Positions 11,010 to 20,934 of a DNA stretch of 64,000 bases are shown here, piece by piece. Under the pieces are notes generated by a model that worked only from the letters and a program-made list of their open reading frames with translations, ran no database searches and was not told the origin of the DNA. The stretch is from Schistosoma mansoni. Taxonomy: Eukaryota; Platyhelminthes; Trematoda; Strigeidida; Schistosomatidae. The translations under genes and the position numbers were made by a program. The stretch's first letter is position 1, and each line of letters begins with the position of its first letter. The stretch spans positions 34,666,062 through 34,730,061 of the forward strand of contig NC_031495.1 in assembly GCF_000237925.1 (NCBI RefSeq), written 5' to 3'.

Positions 11010-12867
11010 ATGTCGAACAAACGCAAATCCAACACAAAAGATGAATCATCTGATTCTTCCCTTTCAGATCTCGAGGAGGTATTTTCATATATTATTTATG
11101 GTACTTTTAGCCTGTTGTAACCAAAAAACCTAACAAGTCAAGTGGCTCCACGAAGTCATCACGCACGACTACATCAGGCGGAGACCAGCTAATAGACTTA
11201 ACTGGAAAAAAGTTCGCGTGTGTAAGAGAGTTCAGAGGAAAAGCGTTTGTTGATATAAGGGAGTACTATGAAGAAAAATCCAGTGGAGAGTTAAAACCTG
11301 GAAAGAAAGGTAAGCGAATTAGACCTACCAACTATAAAAATGCTATGTACGTGTGGGCAAACACATGTAACAAAATTAAACTTAACAGTAAATTCAGCAT
11401 ATCGATACATACACTTTACTTTTTATAGATGTCAGATTTTGTCATGTATTAGGCGATTGCAATATGATTTTGTTTGGCAGTATAGTAAAATTACCAATTA
11501 ATGATCTGTCAATCATACAAAACTTGAAACCTAACACACTTGCGTCAGTTCAATTTGGCAAGCACAGTAGAACTGGTGGTCTGAAAAGTGCTGACTTCCT
11601 GCTTACAGTTCATGGATGGGAGTCGCAATTGATAGTGGAAAACGATGTGATATCGCAGTTGAGGTCTGCGGATACTTATTTCAGGTCGTATATCGGTTAT
11701 GACTGACTAATATGGTTCAAAGTCGGTCTTACCAGCACATATCATTTTAAGTAGAGAAATAGGGTGCTACGCATATTACTAAAATCCATGTGTTTCCATG
11801 AAATAATTAATCAAAGATGTTTAGTTTTCGTAAACCAAGAAATATGTTGGTGTAGATGTATTATCTCAGTGTATTCAACTTCCCAAATTAAATAAAAATT
11901 ACTTAATTGTTCTTTCTGAGAACATCTGTTCTTTATTTTTATTCAATAGAATATCACATAACTAATTTATTCAGTGCTGGTTTATTTATCCTTCGTTAAG
12001 CCACTTCTTGTCCGATAGCTAATGATGATAGACGGGTGCCTAAACTGTTTTGAGTGAGATGAGGTTCAAACTTATAACTTATGTAGCTTAAGTCGACCCA
12101 TATCCCGCAGACCCAAGTTATTTATTTATTTAAACACATATATAGTGGTACAAAGGGGCACCGAATACATATGTGCCGCACAAATCTCAATTGATTTGTG
12201 TGAGGGCTGTAATACTGCCCAGGTACCCAAACTGAAGCAGGTGGTTTTATTAGGGGACCACACCGCGAGCCTTCGACCTAAAGGTCTGATCCACAGGGCA
12301 GTGACGCATCGTGAAGGGATGCAGTCCCATGATAGCCAGTGACCAACGATTGGTTCATACGCCATTTGTTCCTTCAGGATCCTGGAGCCCATGTGCACCA
12401 TTGGTTTGGAATCAGAGTTTTCCAACTCCCCTAAGTGGACTTTCCGTGTCCACCAACCCGGTTAAAGCGCCAGACATTCGCTTTTGGTCCTCTCAATTTC
12501 GTAAACACCACCTACAACACGAGAAAGCAGTTAGTAGGACTTCCTTGGCAGAGGCTGTATACGCGTGGCTGTGTGAGAGAATTTCGAGGGGGAGGGTGGC
12601 CCCTCCGGCCGTACCAGGGCATTTGGGGGCCAAGTCTATTACGACAAATTTAATTCAGGTAACCGGATGTTAACATTTAAACAACATTCTCGTTGTCGAT
12701 TACATAGAGTTGTTCTTGGTAAATTAATTATGCGATTAATTATTGTTACATTTATCATGTACCCTTAAAATTTGTTCATAGGAATTTCCCTTAACTTGGA
12801 ACAATGGGAGTATTTGAAAAGTTCCATCGGTGAATTAGATGATGATATAAAAAATCTGCGACGATAA
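11010..12867 (+). CDS. SUB1: Transcriptional coactivator p15 / PC4 (SUB1 homologue)
   Basis: Nuclear single-stranded-DNA-binding coactivator of RNA polymerase II transcription, also linked to DNA repair in other eukaryotes. Exons: 11010-11078, 11111-11309, 12782-12867; all introns GT-AG, phases consistent, 117 aa. Residues 1-50 form a Ser/Lys-rich tail (SSDSSLSDLEE) like the regulated N-terminus of PC4. The DNA-binding core starts near residue 57 (KKFACVREFRGKAFVDIREY), goes through GELKPGKKGISL and ends with EQWEYLKSSIGELDDDIKNL, close to the human protein in order and length. Intron 1 is only 32 nt. Intron 2 is 1472 nt and holds an antisense short RTE derivative (12118-12631) and a coding-like block at 11429-11706. 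The 5' start is the first ATG fitting the family N-terminus. Confidence 0.94.
11429..11706 (+). CDS. Possible alternative terminal exon of SUB1
   Basis: Lies 119 nt after SUB1 exon 2. A good acceptor (TTTACTTTTTATAG, ending at 11428) precedes it. Exon 2 ends one base into a codon and this block starts with AT, giving Asp and continuing in frame for 91 residues to a TGA at 11704-11706. The peptide looks like real protein, with balanced composition and phrases such as KLPINDLSIIQNLKPNTLAS and SADTYFRSYIGYD. I recognise no domain. If used, it would replace the last 28 residues of the PC4 core (final strand and dimer helix) and give a 181-aa product. It could instead be an exon of another gene, or chance. 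Confidence 0.4.
12118..12631 (-). mobile_element. Short RTE derivative, full length, in SUB1 intron 2
   Basis: A ~514-bp non-autonomous copy made of the RTE 5' leader and the RTE 3' end. The TTTATTTATTT tail is at the left (minus-strand 3' end) and the GCATTTGGGGGC start block at the right. CCAAGT occurs on both sides, consistent with a target-site duplication. It is antisense to SUB1. Confidence 0.88.
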
Positions 12868-13059
12868 CTCTTCAAAAGAACCACTGCCTCAAGATGTTTA
12901 TCTAGCCATATTTTTGATACTTTCCCGGTCAGCTTAATAGTAATAACTATTGCTTTGTTAAAATTTGCCCAAAAACTTCTGTTATTAAATTCAAAGATTG
13001 CATTTTGTTACTTTTTATTGAAAAAATACAATTTACGGAGTTCTATTTTTTCAACTTGA

Positions 13060-14115
13060 TTGCTTTCGTGAGCTTATTCAATACAGACTGCAGATTTTTG
13101 ATCGTAAATTTCTTCGACTTGTTACTCGCATATCGTGAAGTGAACAAATGAGCAATCTTGAAACTAAGGCAGTAAACCTGTTCATTCATCTGTAAATTTC
13201 ACCGACTGAGGTCATTGGGACATGTTCTATGGATGTCTAACTACCTCCTACTTCAACGAGCCATGCTTTCTAGTCTACGAAGTTGGAAAGCTAGGAAAGA
13301 CAAACAAATCATTGGTAGTCGATCTAAGCCGTGTTAATAATCTCAGACTACCAGCTTGGAGTTTGCGTAATATCCGCCATCAGTGTTTGAAGACATTGGG
13401 AGGGACAGCTCATGATCATTCACAATGGTGCTCTTCATCTTTCTGTCGATCTTCAATTCCTTCATACATATATTTTCACTCCTTTTTTGAACCATTTAAT
13501 TTTTAGTGTTTCATTAAAATTGCTACATTACTTTGGTCTCTCGCTATTCATCTTATTTTCATCTCATGCTATTGTAATTTGGCAACCTGAGCCAACACAT
13601 GTGTGCCAGGCTCTATAGTGATGTTTGTATGCCAATGCAGTAGCAGAAAATTGTAGAGAACTGAACGTCTATTATTTTTTCTCCCAACACATGCAAACTT
13701 ACTGGTGAGGTTTGTTGACTGACTCTTCAAAGGGCCGAGTACACTACCTTGCAGTTCTTTGTTTTACTCTGTATCTGGCTTCTATTTCACCTTCAAAGAT
13801 TTATGTTGTAATCACTGTGAACAATGTTGAAATGAGACGCAGAGTACTAGAGAAAGATCATAAATCAACTGATAGGATTTCAAATTTTCACCGAATGAGG
13901 CGGTTTGGAGACGTACTTTGCATTCTGAACAACCATTTATTTCTAAATGCAACGTTATCTGGCGTGGTTGCAAACAGGCTAGGGCCCCCAAATTATAACG
14001 GTGTGAGTACACGTGACCATAGACTGTTAGACTGAGCCATGTTACTAGGTTCAGGCTACCTGGTTGTGCAGCCGGTGATTAGTGGTTAGAAATGTTGGGT
14101 AACAGCTCAAAATCT
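13060..14115 (+). mobile_element. Two old RTE C-terminal fragments
   Basis: At about 13060-13430 and 13830-14115 the plus strand resembles the end of the RTE ORF that is intact at 38180-38812. Shared signs are the GGTCATTGGGACATG block (cf. LRWLGHVLRM), the pattern around RRRVLEKDHKS (cf. RKRVLGNDGKS), and a decayed NQWLETLNDMAQN block at the end. Many stops; both are old. The gap between them may be a later insertion or lost sequence. Confidence 0.5.
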
Positions 14116-15841
14116 ACCACAATTGTCTAGATAGACTCTCCTTTATCGTCCACAGAATATCGAGCTCTAATATACCGATATCTAATCTTACCATAACCGC
14201 AACTATTGTTTCGACTTGTTAAACATTCATTTTGTGTAGTAAAGAGTATCGTGTCACCTTACTTGTATAACTTAAGTGACTACGTTATGTACGGCGACTG
14301 TAATTCAAAATAAAGAAAACTTGTAATACTTACCGATACCAATACATTTTGTTAAATGTTGAGTTCCTTGTTCTATATTTATAACAACAGAAAATACTTC
14401 GTACTACGAAGTGATAGGATTGTAGACAAGTAAGTTAAAGGAAATACATATGTAGAAGTGTACATTGGAATAAAAACAACTAAATTATGTCTAACTCTAA
14501 AAAAACGTTATCATCAGTACTTGTTTTGATTCGGGTCTGATAATGTCTAGTGCTATCTGTATGAGGCAAGGATAACAAGCGTCGGGGGATGAAGCACACT
14601 CACTTCCTTTTGTATTAATCAAATGCGTACGCATTAATTATGTAGTTAAAATGTTTGACGAATGTGATTGTGTCACGTACGTATTGACCTATTGTAGTAA
14701 TAAAGACGAATGGAATAAGTGAGGCAGATCATGACATAATCTGATCATAAGGAAGGGTGTATAAAATTCTTAGTTATCTCCAAAATTATAGTCGCAGTTA
14801 TGAAAAAATGCAAACCTTTCTATGGTCAAACGTCTTATTGAACGGTGGTAACGAGGCCAACGTTGAGAACTATATTAGAACTAAGACTCAAATAAACAAT
14901 GAGTGACATAGTAACTACATGAAAGGTTGTCGGAAGTTTTGTAAAAGTTTTAGCTAAACCGAGCAAAATGTTTTGAATACCACTGAAGACGATTAGTGAG
15001 AACGGTAAAATGCTCACGTCTACATTCCTAGGGAAAACAAAATCTCTTGGTATACATTAAGATGACGAACGCTGCAGCCTCCTTTACGAACACTTATGCG
15101 GTATAGTTTACCGGTCTAAGCGTCGTTAGCATTTGGAAAGCTAACACATAACAGAAATGCCAGCTGTAAGCCGGCAATGGTAAGCTAACTCCGCACAAGG
15201 AACGACTTATGTTTAGACCTAAGAAATGATAATTTTCATACTTGGCTACAACCAATAGAACTCTTAGTAATTTTCTGCACTAGAATAAACTCAACACTGT
15301 CTTTTAGCCTATTTAACCTTCCGCTAACGTATTATGACTTTCGTGTCTAATATTTTTCTCCAGATTTCAGCGCGATTGTCCCATGTTTTTAATTTGATGT
15401 TGGGAAATTCATCTTTCCCGATAGCTGGATATTTCGAAAATGGTATAACCAGAACCTAGTTCACGTACTTCCGTAGATCATCGCGTTAAAACTGGGAAGA
15501 GTTTTTCAGAGTGTGAATCCCCTAATACAACCAAAATGTTTCGACTTTCATACGTTTTGTATATATATCCTTTCAGGATACAATATAATACTTTTAGCAC
15601 ATGTAACAACAACAACGGATTAGATGCACAAATACCGTTGACCATTTCACATTACTCCATGTTATCAGCTACAAGACACGATTCTCACCGTTACCAGTTC
15701 CCCGCCTCTTCTATCTCACGTTTAACATTGCTGAAGTTACCTGTTAAAATGTCAGTCCGTCATTGATTCGATGAGTTTCCAAAGATATGGGTAATAACCG
15801 TATTTTTATGAAGATCACGAATGCTATGTCGATGATTCAGA
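14116..15841. other. Unassigned intergenic sequence
   Basis: No gene, domain or recognised repeat seen in these ~1.7 kb. A short hydrophobic minus-strand frame at 14835-15017 has no supporting splice or family evidence. Confidence 0.4.
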
Positions 15842-18800
15842 TTATTTATTTATTTAAACACATATATATTGGTACAAAAGGGCACCAGATACATATGCGC
15901 CACACAAAATAATGAAAGTAGGAAGAGAAGGGATGAAAAGATAAGGCGGACTGAAATGTACAACCAGAAGACTCTTTCAGTTAAGAAAGTTAAAACCACT
16001 CTTTATGAAGAAAGTAAAAGAAGGTTACAGCAGGTTCGCCACTGGCTTCTATTCTGAGCCATATCTGATAACGTCTCTAGCCACTGTGTTGCACCACCTC
16101 TCGGACCCCAGCCAGGGAGTCGTGAAGGACCAACAGAAGCTAGCCCTTTGCAGCTTTCTTCCATGCCACGACACCATGTCATACACTGACCTCCTCTCCG
16201 CTTTTTCCAACCAGTCCCAGAGTCGGCAAATAATGCACGACGTGGAAGTCTCTGGGACGACATTCGTAAAACACCAATTGAATTATCGTCTCTGCGCCCG
16301 AACACACGATGCCGAACCTCTGCATTACTAACATAGTGTTGCCACTGGATGTCAGCAATCCTTCGGAGACAACGATGATCGAACACAGAGAGACGTCTAA
16401 CATCCTCAACTCGGAGAGGCCAGGTTTCACAAGCATAGAGCAAAACTGCTCTCACCGACGCGTTGTAGATCCGACCTTTTACAGCCAGACTAACATCACG
16501 AAGGCGCCAAAGATGGCCCAGATTGGCATAAGCCGCTCTGGCTTTCATTATACGTGCATCAATCTCATCACTCACGCCACCACCAGCACTTATGTAGCTA
16601 CCTAGATACACGAACTTCTCAACTACTTCAATCTGCTCACCATCCAGGGTGAGTACAGGATGAGAATCCTGCCAGTCTTGTGGGAGTACTTTGCACTTGG
16701 AGGGTGCAAAGCACATGCCGTACCTGCGGACACTGATTGCCAACTGATTGAGTGCGGATTGCATGCCTTGGGCATTATCGCACAGTAAGACAATATCATC
16801 CGCATACTCGAGGTCGAGAAGTCGTTCTCCAGGCAACATATCCACACCGCCATTACTTACATCCATCAGAGCTGTTTCCAGGATGTCGTCGATGGCAAAG
16901 TTGAAGAGGAATGGTGAGATCGGGCAACCCTGCCTAACCCCACTGCTCGAATGGAACAAGGGAGAAAGGTGGTTGTATGCCCTCACTCTGCCTGAGGTGT
17001 TCGTATACAGGGCCTTTAAGATGTTAATGAACTTCTCAGGCACACCCTTCTTCAATAGACAATCCCAGAGAACAGTCCTGTCCAACGAATCGAAGGCAGC
17101 CCTGATATCAAGAAACACTACGATTGTTGGCCTGCGATAAGTATGACGGTGTTCTAACATTTGGCGGAGGGTGAAGATATGATCAATGCGTCCTCGACCA
17201 GAACGAAAACCAGCTTGCTCCTCGCGAGTCAATAGTTCTCGGGTTTTAAACAACCTACGAAGAATGATAGAAGCCAATAGTTTGGACGCAATTGGAAGTA
17301 GACTTATCCCCCGATGGTTGTTACAGGAACAACATGAACCCTTTTTAAAGATAGGGACGACTATCGACTCATCCCATGATGTTGGAACACTTTCTTGCTC
17401 CCAAACCTTTCCAAACAACACAGTCAATTCCTTAGCCAGAAAGTCACCACCATCTTTAAAAAGAGCCGGAGGTAAGTCATCTGGGCCCGGTGATTTGTAG
17501 CGCTTCAAGAGTTGGAGTTCCTTGCGGACTTCCGCCTCGTTTGGTGGATCCGTCGTCACCGGCCATGGGGGGCAGGACAAGCTGGTTGATGTTGCCGGAG
17601 CAGCAGGCCAGTTGAACTGCCCTTCGAAAAATTCCGCCCATCGTCCAAGACGTCGAGAGATGTTAGTGATTGGCATCCCGTCATCCTCGTAGATTGTTTC
17701 ACTCACACCAGACTTCTTGCTGCCAGTGGCTCGGATGAGTTGGAAGAGCTTTCGGCAGTCACCAGATGCAGCTGCTGCTTCCATCTCATTAGCACGCTCC
17801 GACCACCAGGCTTCTCGGTCCTTACGCAAGCTTTGCCTGATTTCACTACGTAACAGCCTTCGTTTGTGGTCAAACTCACGGTCACCAGGAGTAGATCGAC
17901 GGGCTTCGGTCAGTTTTAAGGAGCCAGAAGAAACCCAGTGCTTATAAGCGGGACGTTTCGCGAAGCCGCAAGCGGCTTTACTCGCCATTCTCATGGCGTC
18001 ATGAAGATGCAACCAATGCTCATCTATACTTTTCGGTGGGATGGTAGCTAGCCTAGAAGCTAGCTCCGCTCGATACTTACTTGCAACAGAAGTTGCAGCC
18101 AGTTTACTAACATCAATCCGTTGATGACGGTCAATCCTTCGGCCACTGAAAAGTAAGGTGAGATTGGCGCAGACCAGGGCATGATCAGACTCCAGATAGG
18201 TACTCCAAAAAGAGCGGCAGTCTTGTACACAACCACGCCAGCGGTAGCTGATCGCGATGTGATCAATCTGAGTCCAGGCTTGAGATGCAGAGGGAGGACG
18301 CCAGGTGGCACACAGGCGATGACTGTGCCGGAAGTTAGTGCTGGCCAGAAACAGGTTGTGGTCTGTGCACAGTTGCAGCAAACGGTCCCCGTTATCTGTT
18401 CTGTGACCAACAAGTCCCCATCGGCCACCTAAACGACTCTCTTCTGTGCCTAGACGCCCGACCTGTGCATTCAAGTCTCCGGCTAATACTACAATATCTG
18501 TCGAACGCGCTTTCTGGAGAAGAACTGTTAACTGGTGGTAAAACTCATCCTTGATTGCATCCGGGCTGCAATCTGTCGGGGCATAGGCGGAGATGACGAA
18601 AAGACATCGTTTCTCACGCCGATTTCTTCGCACTTTGATGGAACTTTCTAATCTAACAGCACATAACCGACTGTTAATGGGGATCCAATCGATTAGTGCT
18701 GCCTCAGCCCTAGCGCTTAGTGCAACACCAACGCCAGCAAGACCGGACGAAGATGCCACAGAGTCCCCGGATAAGCGCACGTGAAACAAGCTTTTTGAGG

Positions 18801-19668
18801 CGACAGATGGAGAGCGGATTTGTAGTACTTCACTAGAGTCTTGAATACGGGTCTCGGATAGACAGCAAACATCAACATTAAGACTTTCTAAAGACATAGC
18901 CAGCCCCATCTGTTGTCCGATCTGCATTAGTGTGCGAACGTTGAAGGAAGCCAGCTTGAACGGCGTACGTGGTTTCAGAAAGACTGCTTCAGTATTCGTA
19001 ATCGGTGGAAGCATTCACTTTCAACCAGACAGTGACTGGAGATCGTTTAGATAGGACAGAGTTTCCACCATGGGCGAGCTACTGCATAAGTTGGAAAGGA
19101 AGGATACACAATTTGGGAATAAAGGGAGTGAAAAAGCGACGTAGTAAATAATAGTAATAATAATGTAAATTGTCTTTCTTCTATTAGGAACGAGAGCAGT
19201 GTAGTGCGTCATTTCATGTCATTTGTGTGTGGGCTGTGATACTGCCCGGGTGCCCAAACTGAAGCAGGTGGTTTTCTTGGGGGACCACATCCGGAGCCTT
19301 TGACCTAAAGGTCTGATCTACAAGGCAGTGGAGCATCGTGAGGAGATGCAGTCCCATGGTAGCCGGTGACCAACAACAGGTTCATTCGCCATTCGTCCCA
19401 TCAGGATCCTGGAGCCCATGTGCACCATTGGTTTGGAATCAGGGTTTTCCAACTCCCCTAGGCGGACCCTCCGTGTCCACCAACCAGGTTAAAGCGCCGG
19501 GCATTCGCTTTTCGTCCTCTCACTTTCGTAAACAACACCCCCGCCACGAGAAGGCAGTGAGTAGGACTTCCCTGGCAGAGGCTATATATTCGCGTGGTCA
19601 TATGAGAGCATTTCGAGAGGGAGAGCAGACTCTCCCCACTCTCGGCCGTACCAGGGCATTTGGGACAA
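15842..19668 (-). mobile_element. Full-length RTE-clade LINE (SR2-like), apparently intact
   Basis: A complete non-LTR retrotransposon on the minus strand. Its 5' leader (19668 down to about 19215) has the same sequence as the short elements in the window. A single long ORF follows (19014-16003), then a ~160-bp 3' UTR ending in TGTTTAAATAAATAAATAA. RTE elements move by target-primed reverse transcription and usually end in a short tandem repeat, as here, rather than poly(A). No stop or frameshift breaks the ORF. The 5' terminus lacks a few bases compared with other copies (GGCATTTGGG then flank). No clear target-site duplication was found. Confidence 0.92.
16003..19014 (-). CDS. RTE LINE endonuclease-reverse transcriptase, 1003 aa
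   Basis: Encodes the apurinic-type endonuclease and reverse transcriptase of the LINE. N-terminal endonuclease: FNVR (24-27), the catalytic-Glu region CLSETR (51-56), SAYAPT (142-147), GDLN (179-182), QIDHIAI (249-255) and SDH (276-278). Reverse transcriptase: HRGISLLPIASKLLASI (from 568), FLDIRAAFDSLDR (634-646), GVRQGCPISPFLFNFAI (692-708), catalytic YADD (737-740). The C-terminal region has a conserved LPGWGPRGG motif and ends LETLSDMAQNRSQWR. About 1000 aa is usual for RTE ORF2. All visible key residues are present, so the protein may be functional. The start is an ATG at 19014, in a plausible place ahead of the endonuclease domain. Confidence 0.92.
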   Translation of the reverse strand: MLPPITNTEAVFLKPRTPFKLASFNVRTLMQIGQQMGLAMSLESLNVDVCCLSETRIQDSSEVLQIRSPSVASKSLFHVRLSGDSVASSSGLAGVGVALSARAEAALIDWIPINSRLCAVRLESSIKVRRNRREKRCLFVISAYAPTDCSPDAIKDEFYHQLTVLLQKARSTDIVVLAGDLNAQVGRLGTEESRLGGRWGLVGHRTDNGDRLLQLCTDHNLFLASTNFRHSHRLCATWRPPSASQAWTQIDHIAISYRWRGCVQDCRSFWSTYLESDHALVCANLTLLFSGRRIDRHQRIDVSKLAATSVASKYRAELASRLATIPPKSIDEHWLHLHDAMRMASKAACGFAKRPAYKHWVSSGSLKLTEARRSTPGDREFDHKRRLLRSEIRQSLRKDREAWWSERANEMEAAAASGDCRKLFQLIRATGSKKSGVSETIYEDDGMPITNISRRLGRWAEFFEGQFNWPAAPATSTSLSCPPWPVTTDPPNEAEVRKELQLLKRYKSPGPDDLPPALFKDGGDFLAKELTVLFGKVWEQESVPTSWDESIVVPIFKKGSCCSCNNHRGISLLPIASKLLASIILRRLFKTRELLTREEQAGFRSGRGRIDHIFTLRQMLEHRHTYRRPTIVVFLDIRAAFDSLDRTVLWDCLLKKGVPEKFINILKALYTNTSGRVRAYNHLSPLFHSSSGVRQGCPISPFLFNFAIDDILETALMDVSNGGVDMLPGERLLDLEYADDIVLLCDNAQGMQSALNQLAISVRRYGMCFAPSKCKVLPQDWQDSHPVLTLDGEQIEVVEKFVYLGSYISAGGGVSDEIDARIMKARAAYANLGHLWRLRDVSLAVKGRIYNASVRAVLLYACETWPLRVEDVRRLSVFDHRCLRRIADIQWQHYVSNAEVRHRVFGRRDDNSIGVLRMSSQRLPRRALFADSGTGWKKRRGGQCMTWCRGMEESCKGLASVGPSRLPGWGPRGGATQWLETLSDMAQNRSQWRTCCNLLLLSS

Positions 19669-20772
19669 ACTAATCAAGTAGTTTACAGCTATACTGCCAT
19701 TGTCTTCCTATGGTATTTATCATTTTATTACAAATAAATGAGGTTCAATATTAAGAATGAAATGTTAATTAACCATCCTAAACAGAAAGTAAGGAAGATA
19801 CTTTGGTCCACATCGCTTTAGTTGCACTTCTTGTAAATTTCGACATCACCTAGCATAACTATTGTGAACCAAACATAAATTGATGAAATCTCTTATAGAT
19901 ATGACTCATAATTATAATATGTAGCTAAATAAACGAGAAATAACTCCCAGATCTCAGAGGGTTGAATGATAATTTTCAACAAATGTCAGTGATGTAAGCA
20001 TAAAACATTAAGCCAATGAGTGGCGGGTTCGACTGCTACTTAACCTTATTAATTTTCGCGTAACAAGGTTATACTGGCAAAATTTACGATATAACGCATC
20101 ATGCATGACTATGAAAACAGAGTTCTAAACCGACAAGTTGCATTTCACTTTACCAATATAAAGTGACTATACATGTTATCTACCAATCTGTCTTAATTAA
20201 CGTTTTAAAAATCCTAGAATGGTAGTGATTGGAAAACTGCATGAAAGGAAACGACTGACTTAAATGATAGCTTACCATAAGGTACTCATTTACAGAGAAT
20301 GAATTAAAACCAAAAGGTAGAAATCCATTTTACAAAAAGTCGACGGATATGAAATAAAAGCAGTTCAATGCTTGTACTGTACACAAATAAAATACAAGTG
20401 ATTATCATTATTGTAGTAATAAAAACAGTGTTAGTTGAACTAATTTGCACGAAATCCGTGTGCATATCTGAAAAACAAGGGGAAAGACTTTTCATACAAT
20501 TGATCACATAGTGTCTGAAAGTGAACTTCAATATTACCTCAAAACAGTTCACAAAAATATTGAAGTAGATAAACAGGTTAACAGTTAGGAGTCTGTTTTC
20601 ATGAGAAACCACATGTGTATAAGGAATGTTATATGCCAATGGGAATTAATACAAGCAAAATAAGTGTAATATTGTATGTGAGACCAGAGTAAGAAAATGA
20701 TACGAGTATGAATAAAATAATCGGAGAAAAATACATTAGAACAACTGTATAAGAAAATGACTCCTCAAGTCA
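19669..20772. other. Region between RTE LINE and FAF2 3' end
   Basis: No gene or recognised repeat. The FAF2 3' UTR enters from the right, with a minus-strand AATAAA at 20778-20773, about 155 nt past the stop codon. Confidence 0.4.
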
Positions 20773-20778
20773 TTTATT
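20773..20778 (-). promoter_or_regulatory. Likely FAF2 polyadenylation signal
   Basis: AATAAA on the minus strand, about 155 nt downstream of the FAF2 stop codon. Confidence 0.5.
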
Positions 20779-20934
20779 ATATTATTACTATTATTATTAT
20801 CCGTACTTATTTGGAGGACAGAATACTACACCAAAAACATAATACATGGACCTATTTAACAATGGAATAGCTTTATCCATAAAGAAATAGCTACATTGGT
20901 GTTGGAAGGGTAGGAAGCTCAAAACTCCATAATA

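Noticed and set aside
16748-17947. Several plus-strand open frames of 60-130 aa across the RTE region
   Set aside because: They are shadows of the intact minus-strand endonuclease-RT ORF at 19014-16003.
19338-19673. 111-aa plus-strand ORF, repeated in similar form at 12311, 23208 and 54912
   Set aside because: It recurs only because it lies in the RTE leader and short-element sequence. It is not conserved as protein between copies and has no domain.
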